Below, piece by piece: positions 8,611-17,418 of a stretch of DNA of 64,000 nucleotides. The stretch spans positions 1 to 64,000 of the forward strand of contig NZ_AXVJ01000040.1 of NCBI RefSeq assembly GCF_000482465.1, written 5' to 3'. Source of the DNA: Runella limosa DSM 17973 (lineage in GTDB: Bacteria; Bacteroidota; Bacteroidia; Cytophagales; Spirosomataceae). The position numbers and the translations under genes are program-made. The number at the start of each line of letters is the position of its first letter. The stretch's first letter is position 1. A model generated the notes under the pieces. It saw only the letters and a program-made list of their open reading frames with translations. It had not been told where the DNA came from and did not search any database.

Positions 8611-9618
8611 TTATTTCAAATCTTGAATATCAAGCATTCCTACAGGCTTGCCACCTTCGGTTACTAAAATGGTATCTACGCTTGTTTTCTTGAAAAGTGC
8701 AGCGGCAGCATCCAACAGCGCCGTTGCTTCGATAGAAACAGGCATTTTGTATTCAAACTCACCGATGGTTTTGTTCAATACATCACGTCCTTCGCTCGAC
8801 AATTTACGACGCAAATCGCCGTCCGTAAATACGCCTTTCACGCTTCCGTCGGCATTTGTTACCGTTACAGAGCCAAAACCGAATTCAGTCATTTTTACAA
8901 TCGCATCGGCCAAGGTAGTATCTGCTGACACCAATGGATTTACGCCATTGATTGCTTCTCCTACTGTCACTGTGATTAGGCGCGTATGTTCCACAAACTG
9001 CTGCGTACCAATGGCCGTAAAGCTATTTTCAGTCAACACTTTCATGATTTTCCAAGGCACCGTGATGGTGTGGCAGCCTAAGTCAAGTGCATTGCGAACG
9101 TGCTCGGCATTACGTACCGACGAGAACATTACTTTTGACGAAGAGCCATAAAAGTTAACCATTTCTACGCACTCTCCAATCAATTTGATGGCGTCATAGC
9201 CTTGATCTTGCATACGGCCTGCCAACACACAAATGTAGCTTGCTCCCGCGGTCATGGCCATGTAGGCTTGCTGAATTGTGTAAACCAAGTGAACATTTAC
9301 CATCATGCCACGGTCACGGAGCATTTTACAAGCACGAACTCCTTCAAGAGAAACAGGCACTTTAAACACGGTTTTGGCTGGGTCAAGGCCCAATTCCAAT
9401 TGCCGTTCGGCGTCTTTTACAATGTCTTCGGCGGTATCACCCAACGCCTCAATCTGAAGAACAGGTACAATTTTCGACAATTTAACAATCATGCCATCGA
9501 GGTCAGTAACCCCCTCGCGGTGCATAAACGTTGGTGTCGTAGTAAGACCTGCTAAAAACCCAAGTTGGAAGGCGGTTTCTATTTCTTTAAAATCGGCAGA
9601 ATCAAGATATAATTCCAT
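8611..9618 (-). CDS. Transaldolase / fructose-6-phosphate-aldolase-like protein fused to a CBS pair
   Basis: The start is the ATG at 9618 (MELYLDSADF), the usual start of FSA-type transaldolases; an in-frame ATG at 9663 adds 15 unlikely residues. Residues 1-215 form the small transaldolase barrel with the Schiff-base lysine in TVFKVPVS (Lys86). Residues about 222-335 form two CBS motifs, including GVFTDGDLRRKL, strongly reminiscent of the CBS pair of arabinose-5-phosphate isomerase KdsD. Expected activity is aldol transfer or cleavage of sugar phosphates, with the CBS pair sensing a nucleotide or sugar-nucleotide. The substrate cannot be read from sequence. There is no sign of a frameshift at the junction. 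Confidence 0.82.
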   Translation of the reverse strand: MELYLDSADFKEIETAFQLGFLAGLTTTPTFMHREGVTDLDGMIVKLSKIVPVLQIEALGDTAEDIVKDAERQLELGLDPAKTVFKVPVSLEGVRACKMLRDRGMMVNVHLVYTIQQAYMAMTAGASYICVLAGRMQDQGYDAIKLIGECVEMVNFYGSSSKVMFSSVRNAEHVRNALDLGCHTITVPWKIMKVLTENSFTAIGTQQFVEHTRLITVTVGEAINGVNPLVSADTTLADAIVKMTEFGFGSVTVTNADGSVKGVFTDGDLRRKLSSEGRDVLNKTIGEFEYKMPVSIEATALLDAAAALFKKTSVDTILVTEGGKPVGMLDIQDLK

Positions 9619-9695
9619 TTTTGGTCGGTTTGTCCGTTGTTTAGTTATCCGTTTTCGGAACAAAATTTCGGCAAAGGTCGCAAAAAAAATGGAGG

Positions 9696-10427
9696 CTACC
9701 GATAGTTCAACATCTTTTTGTACAAATGGGCAATGGATTGCGGATTTCTTCCCATTTTAAACTGAAGGACGGCGACTAAGTTTGCCAACTGTACGCTCAA
9801 CCAGCTATTTGTTTCGTATTTCCGTGCCGATACCACCACCTCTTTCGGAATTAGTTTAAACAAATTGCGCTGCGATTTCCACATTCTACGCAAAAAATCA
9901 TACTCTTCCATGATTACATATCGCTCATCGAAACCTCCCAAACTTCTAAACAAAGCGCGTGTCACAAATAGGGTTTGGTCTCCACCTCTCACAAATAAAG
10001 TATCAAACCTTGTAAAATAGCTATTGATTTTGAGCACCCATCGGTCTGAATCAAAGCGAAAACGATACCCTCCTGCTTGGTAATCTTCTTGAATCGCTTC
10101 AAAAATATCTTCCGCAAAACTCTCAACCACATGCGTATCGGCATGAACAAAATAGAGCACCTCCCCCGCCGCTCGCGCTGCTCCTGCGTTCATTTGTAGC
10201 GCTCTTCCCTTCGGTGATGTAACCACCACAGCGCCTGCCGCTTCGGCCACTTGCACGGTATTATCGGTACTTCCGCCATCGACGACAATAACGTCTAACA
10301 CATAGCGCCAACCATATCTATAAAGGAATTTCACCAAACGACCGACGTTGATTTCCTCGTTTAGCGTGGGGATAATGACTGAAATAAACTTAGTATTTAT
10401 CCTCTCCATAGAAGTAATAGTTGCCAT
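9696..10427 (-). CDS. Family 2 glycosyltransferase (TIGR04283-like)
   Basis: GT-A fold glycosyltransferase. The N-terminal ISVIIPTLNEEINVGRLV and the DGGSTDNT motif (nucleotide binding), then YFVHADTH (the DxD-like metal site is HAD) and a C-terminal YDFLRRMWK...PKEVVVSARKY match the TIGR04283 group, often annotated as rSAM/selenodomain-associated or arsenosugar-related transferase. I use the ATG at 10427; ATGs at 10409 and 10493 are alternatives. No membrane segment is evident. The gene is divergent from pabB. The sugar and acceptor are unknown. Confidence 0.8.
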   Translation of the reverse strand: MATITSMERINTKFISVIIPTLNEEINVGRLVKFLYRYGWRYVLDVIVVDGGSTDNTVQVAEAAGAVVVTSPKGRALQMNAGAARAAGEVLYFVHADTHVVESFAEDIFEAIQEDYQAGGYRFRFDSDRWVLKINSYFTRFDTLFVRGGDQTLFVTRALFRSLGGFDERYVIMEEYDFLRRMWKSQRNLFKLIPKEVVVSARKYETNSWLSVQLANLVAVLQFKMGRNPQSIAHLYKKMLNYR

Positions 10428-10543
10428 TTTGAGGGTACAATTGGAACGGTAAGTGGTAGAGCGATTGTTTGTCATGGGGAAACACAATTCCAAGGCTTAG
10501 TTGAGACTGGAAAATTGTTCTTACCATAGGCGTTTAATAAAAT

Positions 10544-11578
10544 ATGATAAATACCCTTTCTACGCTTGAGGCCATCGAAAAAATGAATCAGTTAGGACGT
10601 GAGCGAACGCCCTTTTTGTTCATCATTGATTTTTTAGCCAAAAGCCCCGTAGTCATACCATTATCTCAAGTTGACCCAGCGATCATTTTATTTGATTTCA
10701 ATGGGTTCAACAATTGTACTGAAAAACCTCCGCATTCTCCCAAATCATTTGTATTTTCTAAATCGCCACTTTCATTAGAAGAATATCTTCCCAAGTTTGA
10801 ATTGGTTACCAATCACCTCAAGCGCGGCGATTCTTTTTTAACAAATTTATCCATTCCCACCCCAATAAATACGAATCTCTCACTAAAAACGATTTTTTTA
10901 CAAAGCAATGCTAAATATCGTTTGTGGTGGAAAGACCATTTTGTTTGTTTTTCGCCCGAAATTTTTGTGCAAGTCAAAAACAACCGCATTGCTTCGTTCC
11001 CGATGAAAGGGACGATCGACGCCAATTTGCCAGACGCCGCTCAAAACATTTTGAACGATAAAAAAGAGGCTGCCGAACACGCTACCATTGTTGATTTGAT
11101 TCGCAATGACCTCAGTATGATTGCCGATAAAGTATGGGTCGAACGCTATCGTTATTTGGACAAACTTGAAACCAACCAAAAAGCACTGCTACAAGTAAGT
11201 TCTGAGATTGCGGGTCTTATGCCATCTAATTGGCGCGATTTTATCGGTAACTGGCTTTTTCGACTTTTACCAGCAGGTTCAATTAGTGGCGCTCCCAAGC
11301 CAAGTACCCTCGATATTATCCGACGTGCTGAAGGCTATGAACGCGGGTATTACACAGGAATTACGGGAATATTTGATGGGGAAAATTTTGACAGCGGCGT
11401 TCTGATTCGGTACATTGAACAAACCGAAAAACAGCTTATTTTTAAGAGTGGCGGAGGAATTACCGCACGCAGTCAAGCGCAGGCTGAATACCAAGAAATG
11501 ATTGACAAAATCTATTTACCTATTTCTAATGCCACTATTCATCGAAACCCTTCGGCTTTTCAACGGGCAGTTGTCTAA
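10544..11578 (+). CDS. pabB: Aminodeoxychorismate synthase component I
   Basis: Chorismate-binding enzyme of 344 residues that forms 4-amino-4-deoxychorismate for folate synthesis. Signature segments are FPMKGTID (about 151-158), EHATIVDLIRNDLSMI (about 178-193) and the C-terminal PAGSISGAPKPSTLDIIRRAEGYERGYYTGI-type block. It is shorter than anthranilate synthase TrpE and lacks its regulatory N-terminus. The downstream lyase gene overlaps it, which supports pabB over trpE. No glutamine amidotransferase subunit (pabA) lies nearby. Confidence 0.9.
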   Translation: MINTLSTLEAIEKMNQLGRERTPFLFIIDFLAKSPVVIPLSQVDPAIILFDFNGFNNCTEKPPHSPKSFVFSKSPLSLEEYLPKFELVTNHLKRGDSFLTNLSIPTPINTNLSLKTIFLQSNAKYRLWWKDHFVCFSPEIFVQVKNNRIASFPMKGTIDANLPDAAQNILNDKKEAAEHATIVDLIRNDLSMIADKVWVERYRYLDKLETNQKALLQVSSEIAGLMPSNWRDFIGNWLFRLLPAGSISGAPKPSTLDIIRRAEGYERGYYTGITGIFDGENFDSGVLIRYIEQTEKQLIFKSGGGITARSQAQAEYQEMIDKIYLPISNATIHRNPSAFQRAVV

Positions 11579-12125
11579 CATTCGCTTTCACAATGAGCGC
11601 ATGTACCGCACCCAACTTCATCATTTTGAAGGCGTTCAGGTCAAAGAGTTGGCCCAAGAGATTAGTATTCCACAAAATCTTCAGTTGGGTTTGTTTAAGT
11701 GCCGTGTTACGTATGAGTTTTCGATTGAGAAAATTGAATTTGAACCTTACCACCCTCGTACTATCCAATCGCTTCGACTTGTGGAGGCAAACGACATTTT
11801 GTACTCTTTTAAGTACCAAGACCGAAGCAGTTTGAATGCACTTGCTGCTCAAAAAGGCACGGCCGACGATGTGCTGATTGTCAAAAACGGCCACCTTACC
11901 GATACGTCGTACGCCAATATCGTTTTTTGGGATGAACGACAGTGGGTTACTCCTACAACTTTTTTACTCGCTGGTACGCAACGTGCGTTTCTGTTAGAGC
12001 AGGGAAAAATTGCAGAAAAAAAAATTCGGACAGAAGACCTACCCAAGTACGTTTCTGCCCGAATCATCAACTCGATGTTAGATTTTGAAACTACTCCCCA
12101 CATCCCGCTGAGGAGTATTTTCTAG
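11529..12125 (+). CDS. pabC: Aminotransferase class IV, probable aminodeoxychorismate lyase
   Basis: PLP fold-type IV protein of about 198 residues that would release p-aminobenzoate. The start is the ATG at 11529 (MPLFIETLRLFNGQLSN), overlapping pabB by 50 nt in another frame; this coupling argues for a shared function. Supporting segments are IRFHNERMYRT, LKYQDRSSLNAL-type lysine region (Lys in SFKYQDRSS), DVLIVKNGHLTDTSYANIVFWD and TPTTFLLAGTQR. It is shorter than typical family members (about 270 residues) but similar to other Bacteroidota copies. Activity is inferred from context. Confidence 0.82.
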   Translation: MPLFIETLRLFNGQLSNIRFHNERMYRTQLHHFEGVQVKELAQEISIPQNLQLGLFKCRVTYEFSIEKIEFEPYHPRTIQSLRLVEANDILYSFKYQDRSSLNALAAQKGTADDVLIVKNGHLTDTSYANIVFWDERQWVTPTTFLLAGTQRAFLLEQGKIAEKKIRTEDLPKYVSARIINSMLDFETTPHIPLRSIF

Positions 12126-12132
12126 TTGTTCA

Positions 12133-15100
12133 TTATTTGGGCGGTACTAGCGCCTTATTTTTAGCTTTCGTCTTCTTAATAATCACAGGGATGCAAATAT
12201 CTTCTGGGCAAATACACTCTGCTTCCACAATCGCAGGGCAGCAGTTTTTGGTTGGACATTGCCCGTCGGATACCTCAACGGTGTAAGAGCCTACGTCGCC
12301 CACTTCTAAGGTCTGCGAAGTAGCACCGTCAATTTTTGTACCATTTTTAAACCATTGGTATGTCTGATAACCCGCTGGGGCAGAGATGATCACCGTATCA
12401 CGTCTTTCAGGACATATTTTCAGTGGCACACTTACACAAGCAATGTCATAATCATCTTCCGTAATGACCTTGTTTCCTGGCTGAGAGTCGCTGTCCAAAC
12501 CTACCATTGATACAATTTCGGCTTCGTTACAAATCGACCCACCAATAAAGCCTCCCGCATTGTTGATTTTGACAGAAACGGTCAGGGTATCCGTTTGGCC
12601 TGGATTGAGCTTCAACGGCCCCCACTTCAAAGTTTGCTGATTGAATACTCCGCTTGTTGACGTTGCGCTGACAAACGTGAAATTGGCTGGTAAATAGTCT
12701 TGTACGTAAACACTGTCGGCGGCAGGAGTTCCATTGACACTTTTGTTGGTTACAGCTATCTTAAATTCTACTGTATTACCCACTTCTCGTCGGCAGTCAC
12801 CCACCAGTTTTTTGGTGAGTTCGAGGTCTTTGAAAGGAGTACAAGTGCCACTATTGCTTATACTGATATTGAGAATCATAGATTTTTGACACGCTCCTTT
12901 CTGATTGACAATGCCATTTGGTTCCCACTTTACGTACAAACTAATGGTCGAATTAGGTCTATACAATTTAGGATCAAGTTCTGTAATTGCTCCTCTAGCT
13001 ACGGCTGCCTCAATTAGCGTAAACTCATTAAATCCATCTCTAAATACAAAGGCAGAGTCTGCAATGAAGTAATAAGTTGCCTTGCCATTCGCAAAGTTTC
13101 GTTGCAACTGAATTTTGTCTCCATTGGCACAGAGTGTATCCAGTCGCGTATCATATTGTTCTTTGACTTCGTAGCAAATCGCCCCTATACTCAGTGTATC
13201 CACCCCATCTGTAGCGACTAACGCATATCCATCCTGCGACTTATGCGCAAACTTAAATTCATATAAACCTAGCGAATCTGGTACTTCGGTAAAGAAATAC
13301 TGCTTTTTACTCAAATCAATGGAGTCAATGTAACCCTCCCCGTCGTCTTCGTAGAGTCCGTAGGTATATACATTTTTCTTGGCATCAAACGGAATAATCG
13401 CCCATTTCCCTCCTGGTGTTGCCTTAATCGTTACTTTTTCTCGGTAAACATACCTACTAAATTGATCATCCCCTGGCAAATACAAAATTGTCGAGTCACA
13501 AGCACACGGATCTGAAATCTCAGGCGATGAAGTTCTAAAGAATCCAATATCCCAACGTGGATCATGCTGATTAGGCGCTAAAGTGAATGTAGAAGATTTG
13601 TACACTGCTCGTTCGATGTCATTATCCAAAGAATCGTTGGTGCCTTTGTTCAAATCAGTCACGACAAAATCCGTTGCTGGATACGACACTGGATTAAACT
13701 TCACATAGTATTGTCCTGCTTCAACATCACCGATGCGGTACTTCCCATCGACACCCGTAGTATCTGATTTGACAAACGTATCGTTGGCATCATACAATTC
13801 CATAATTACTCCTTTTGCAGGAAGCTCTGGCCCTAATATATTTCCAAAAGGATCTTTTCTAAGGTCTTGAATCCCGTTGCGGTTCAAATCATACCAAGCA
13901 TGATCTCCCATCGAAGCAGGCGGTAAGTTGAGCATCCAACCAATGTCGAAGGTATAGTTATTCTCGCTGTTGTTGCCTGTTCTAAACGCAACTATCGCCC
14001 CCGAAGAATCAGCATTATAATTTGCATCAGAATTTCGTATATAACTTGTTGAGGTTAGGCTATCAATAGGCACAAGTTGCATCAAATTAGCTACTGTGTT
14101 TTCGTCAGCATTTGCCGTGGCGATGTTTGCCGCAGCAGGCACATTACCATTTGCTGGTAGGTTAGAGATTTTTATACCAGCAGCTTCGGCAGCTTGCAGT
14201 ACGTTAGCAGCAGCTGTTCCTAATATTTGTTGGGTACTTTGGCGTATTTCATACGGATGGTTTCTCTTCAATCCTGCCGTCACATTAAAATCAGAGAAAT
14301 AAAATTGACCGCCATTAGCCGTCGTATCTCGCCCTACTTCGGTGCCATTATTTCCCATATCGTGGAGTGTCACCACTAATCCATCAATCCCCGTTTCATT
14401 CGGATCTTGGATACCATCGCGATCGGCATCAAACCAAATACGGTTACCGATGGCAAGCGGCGAAGGTTCACACGCAGCGGTTAAGTCACCTACACCTCCT
14501 GATTTCCCAAGCGATCCTGCACGAATAGAATAGACAGCATATCCTCTTTTTCGTTTTCCAGTTTTTGTATCAAATACCAAAAAACCTGTTGCCAAATAGA
14601 TTTGATGAAGTGGGTCAAAAGCTGAACTAAATATCTCATCTTCACCAGGTATTTTAAAAATACCCCCGTTGTTAAGTTCGGCGTGGCCAATTTCCCCTTG
14701 CCCGTTGATCCAGTAATCTTCAAAGAAAAACTCACCACCGCCAGGGCCAGCGTCCTTATCATGGGCACTTGGAACTCCCGGGCCACTTGGGCCGTCGGCT
14801 ACGTATGCACCAGAAACTCCATTGCTTTCCATGCTGTATGTTCCATCAGGGTTGCGCTGTGCACGAAGCAAATCGCCGCTCATAAAACCATAGTAGTTGA
14901 GTGTGTCATCGGCTGCAATCCCTGGTTGATTTTGTCCTGTTTGTAAGCCCCCTCGGTCCAACATTCCAATAAACATCGACCCATCGTCATCAAATTCAAT
15001 ATCCGAAATAATAGGTTGTGGATTTACCAAGAATGCACTTACTGGATCGGGAGCGCCAAGTGGGTAGTTACATTGCTTTGGAAAAACCCCCGACCATGGT

Positions 15101-16371
15101 TTCCAAGTATTAATGGTATCACATCCTTGCGTAGCATCTAGTGGGTCGCGTTTATAGCCCAATGGAAACTCAAAAATATTCTTAAACTGAGAGGTTTTAG
15201 GGTCGAACTCGTAAATAGATCCTTTTAAATCTGATTTTTTCTGAGAAGTTTCTGCCGTACATACTACACCTATGTACATTTTGTTACGATAATATTTTAA
15301 TGCCCACGGTGCAAAATCTCCATTTGCACAATTGGGGTTAGGGATAGTATAGCTTTTTATATTGGCAGTAGCTGCCGACTGAGGGGCAGCAAGGGGCTTT
15401 CCTACATTAAAGCTATACAGTTTTTTATCATACAAATTGATTAAGTAAAGTGTATCCTGATAGCGTGATAGCTGCACACCTCCCATCCCTACTTTTCCCG
15501 CCATGTGAAAGGCGAGCGAATCTCGGCTTCGGGCGGTTTTGGAGGCAGGTAAGATGTTTAATCCTGTAATGGGGTCAATGTGCGGATCGGGTCCCGTATC
15601 AATTCCAATCGTTTTTACATCCAAAAACTCATGTACCTGATTTCCGTTGGCTAAATCTACGTAATAAAACCCACCTGTCCCCAAAGGTCCCATACCTACG
15701 TGACGTCTCACAATAGCCCCTACCAACATTCGGCGCGAATCACGCTGAAAGGATGCAATCCAGGTAGGGCCAATTTGTGCCGCAGTAGCTAATTTCACCA
15801 TTGAGAAATCATCAACTCCCGCCAAACCGCTCGCTTTATGGTCAAATAAAATCAGCGCAGGATCATCTGCTGCCGAGCCTCCCGCCAGTGGATCGCCCAT
15901 CACATAACAAGCAGTAGTGACCCGTAGCTCTTTTGCTACAGGACAAAACTCATCATCGTTGGCAATTCCGAGGTTTGTTTGCAATGATGGAGCCCTTACA
16001 AACTGGACATCTGTCGCATTTTGTAGCCCTATCATGCTTGGCGAAAACGTCTCAGGGAAATCGCTAAATTCGACCCGTGCCATGCTATCAATGGGTACTT
16101 GGCTTTGGGTAAAGGCGTACTCTCCCAAAGCATTGGTAGTCGTAACAAAAGGTGTGGGGTTCTTACCTACAAATAATTGCACCTTAACACCCGCGACGCC
16201 AGGTTCCGTAGGACTAGCGGCAGTTCGTTTTCCATTTAGGTCATAGTCGAAATACACTACCCCTCTCACCTGCGAATGAGCGAGATTGGCTACCATTACC
16301 ATCAATAGTGTGCTCACTAAAAAGTAAGAAAAGTGGTTTGCCTTCGTAATAAGGTGTAAAATCCTTTTCAT
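12133..16371 (-). CDS. Large secreted SdrD B-like / DUF11 protein
   Basis: Exported protein of 1412 residues with a signal peptide ending near ...MVMVANLAHSQ. SdrD B-like modules with calcium-type loops occur at about 35-110 (FDYDLNGK), 640-710 (FDADRDGIQD) and 822-890 (YDLNRNGIQD). The region at about 120-600 resembles a secreted propeller-like segment with many aromatic and asparagine residues. A DUF11 domain lies at about 1182-1290 (DLELTKKLVG...VEFKIAVTNKS) and an Ig-like domain with clustered cysteines near the end (QTYQWFKNGTKIDG). The tail is basic (KKTKAKNKALVPPK). Proteins like this are usually surface adhesins or matrix components. I see no classic type IX sorting domain. Confidence 0.8.
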   Translation of the reverse strand: MKRILHLITKANHFSYFLVSTLLMVMVANLAHSQVRGVVYFDYDLNGKRTAASPTEPGVAGVKVQLFVGKNPTPFVTTTNALGEYAFTQSQVPIDSMARVEFSDFPETFSPSMIGLQNATDVQFVRAPSLQTNLGIANDDEFCPVAKELRVTTACYVMGDPLAGGSAADDPALILFDHKASGLAGVDDFSMVKLATAAQIGPTWIASFQRDSRRMLVGAIVRRHVGMGPLGTGGFYYVDLANGNQVHEFLDVKTIGIDTGPDPHIDPITGLNILPASKTARSRDSLAFHMAGKVGMGGVQLSRYQDTLYLINLYDKKLYSFNVGKPLAAPQSAATANIKSYTIPNPNCANGDFAPWALKYYRNKMYIGVVCTAETSQKKSDLKGSIYEFDPKTSQFKNIFEFPLGYKRDPLDATQGCDTINTWKPWSGVFPKQCNYPLGAPDPVSAFLVNPQPIISDIEFDDDGSMFIGMLDRGGLQTGQNQPGIAADDTLNYYGFMSGDLLRAQRNPDGTYSMESNGVSGAYVADGPSGPGVPSAHDKDAGPGGGEFFFEDYWINGQGEIGHAELNNGGIFKIPGEDEIFSSAFDPLHQIYLATGFLVFDTKTGKRKRGYAVYSIRAGSLGKSGGVGDLTAACEPSPLAIGNRIWFDADRDGIQDPNETGIDGLVVTLHDMGNNGTEVGRDTTANGGQFYFSDFNVTAGLKRNHPYEIRQSTQQILGTAAANVLQAAEAAGIKISNLPANGNVPAAANIATANADENTVANLMQLVPIDSLTSTSYIRNSDANYNADSSGAIVAFRTGNNSENNYTFDIGWMLNLPPASMGDHAWYDLNRNGIQDLRKDPFGNILGPELPAKGVIMELYDANDTFVKSDTTGVDGKYRIGDVEAGQYYVKFNPVSYPATDFVVTDLNKGTNDSLDNDIERAVYKSSTFTLAPNQHDPRWDIGFFRTSSPEISDPCACDSTILYLPGDDQFSRYVYREKVTIKATPGGKWAIIPFDAKKNVYTYGLYEDDGEGYIDSIDLSKKQYFFTEVPDSLGLYEFKFAHKSQDGYALVATDGVDTLSIGAICYEVKEQYDTRLDTLCANGDKIQLQRNFANGKATYYFIADSAFVFRDGFNEFTLIEAAVARGAITELDPKLYRPNSTISLYVKWEPNGIVNQKGACQKSMILNISISNSGTCTPFKDLELTKKLVGDCRREVGNTVEFKIAVTNKSVNGTPAADSVYVQDYLPANFTFVSATSTSGVFNQQTLKWGPLKLNPGQTDTLTVSVKINNAGGFIGGSICNEAEIVSMVGLDSDSQPGNKVITEDDYDIACVSVPLKICPERRDTVIISAPAGYQTYQWFKNGTKIDGATSQTLEVGDVGSYTVEVSDGQCPTKNCCPAIVEAECICPEDICIPVIIKKTKAKNKALVPPK

Positions 16372-16888
16372 TTTTTGTAAAAATTTGGGGTAATCAAAGC
16401 ACTTTAATCAAGTACCTCGAACGGTTTTGGTCTAATTTGTTCATCTGGCTGGGTTAGGAACTCACTTTTGAGATGCCCGAAAAAAACCTTCGGCGAATTA
16501 TATCCCATTTACATACTCTTCTACTTTATCTATTTTGTATATAAAGAAATTAGAAAATCTGTTTATGTTTTTTAACATCTCTATTCGACATAATGATATT
16601 TCAATTACCTTGCCACTCTCTGGCCTGTCAATAAAAAAATATCCATAAAAATTCCCCAGCTCTCCCACACAAGCTAATGCTTTTATTTATAGACACTTAT
16701 GATCATTTAATTAAAATCAGTTATCTGTTATTTAGGAAAAATGCACCCTACAAATAAGCCAAATTCAGAAATCAACCTCGCTGCAAAAACAATGCCAATC
16801 AATTAGTTAGCTCAAAGAAAACAACAACGACCCTTCGCATTTTTTCGCTTATAGGTACACTTTTTCGTACAGGGTATATTAATTCTCT
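16372..16888. other. AT-rich intergenic stretch without a recognised gene
   Basis: About 517 bp between the SdrD-like gene and a transposase fragment, both on the minus strand. It is AT-rich, has no good reading frame, no tRNA-like or hairpin-with-T-run signal, and no convincing TTG-N20-TAnnTTTG match. It probably holds the promoter of the SdrD-like gene and eroded insertion-sequence DNA. Confidence 0.5.
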
Positions 16889-17308
16889 TTAGGTGAGCAT
16901 ATCCAAAAGTTTATCTAGTTTTCTTTTGGGTACGGCACGGGGCGTGGCCTCAATCACTTGAAGTAAAATCCGCTGAATAAGGCTCAAGTATTTACTAGCT
17001 TTGGGTTGGTCAATTCCAAAGAAAGTCGCCAGTTGGTCTTGTCTCAAATTTCCGTTTAGATAAATAAGGCCAAAAAGAAGCGCGTCATGGGTGTCTCCAA
17101 AAATGCTATTTTTCCGCACCGACGCCTGCCTAAGTCTCGCCACACCGTCGAGGGTGTACTCCGCAAAATAGGCGTTCCAAGCAGCTCGAAAATACCCGTG
17201 AAGAAGCTCAAATTCTGAGCGTTTAAGCCCTGTAAGCCGCCTCAGTTTGAGGTCGTCGGCCTCCAGCTCATGGTACCGTTGAATCATTTCCAAGTTCATA
17301 ATTTTCAT
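16889..17308 (-). pseudogene. Transposase N-terminal (HTH) fragment, IS5-family type, no DDE domain
   Basis: This 139-residue frame matches the helix-turn-helix half of IS5-like DDE_4 transposases: FGDTHDALLFGLIYLNGNLRQDQLATFFGIDQPKASKYLSLI. In intact elements a DDE catalytic half follows, either in the same frame or by frameshift. Here the frame ends at 16889 with a stop, and the next 500 bp to the left have no DDE-like frame on either strand. It is therefore most likely a decayed insertion sequence. A retained DNA-binding protein is possible because the frame is intact and begins with an ATG. Confidence 0.68.
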
Positions 17309-17418
17309 AGAGGGGTAAAAGTGATATTAGGCATAACTCATTATGTCAAATATCTTGCCAGCTTGAAGTTTTTGCGGGGAAAGCGTTATCTTGCATCGTA
17401 CATTCGGTTGAAAACAAC

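Noticed and set aside
11502-11528. Upstream start for pabC adding nine residues
   Set aside because: The residues MTKSIYLFL do not match the family start; the ATG at 11529 does.
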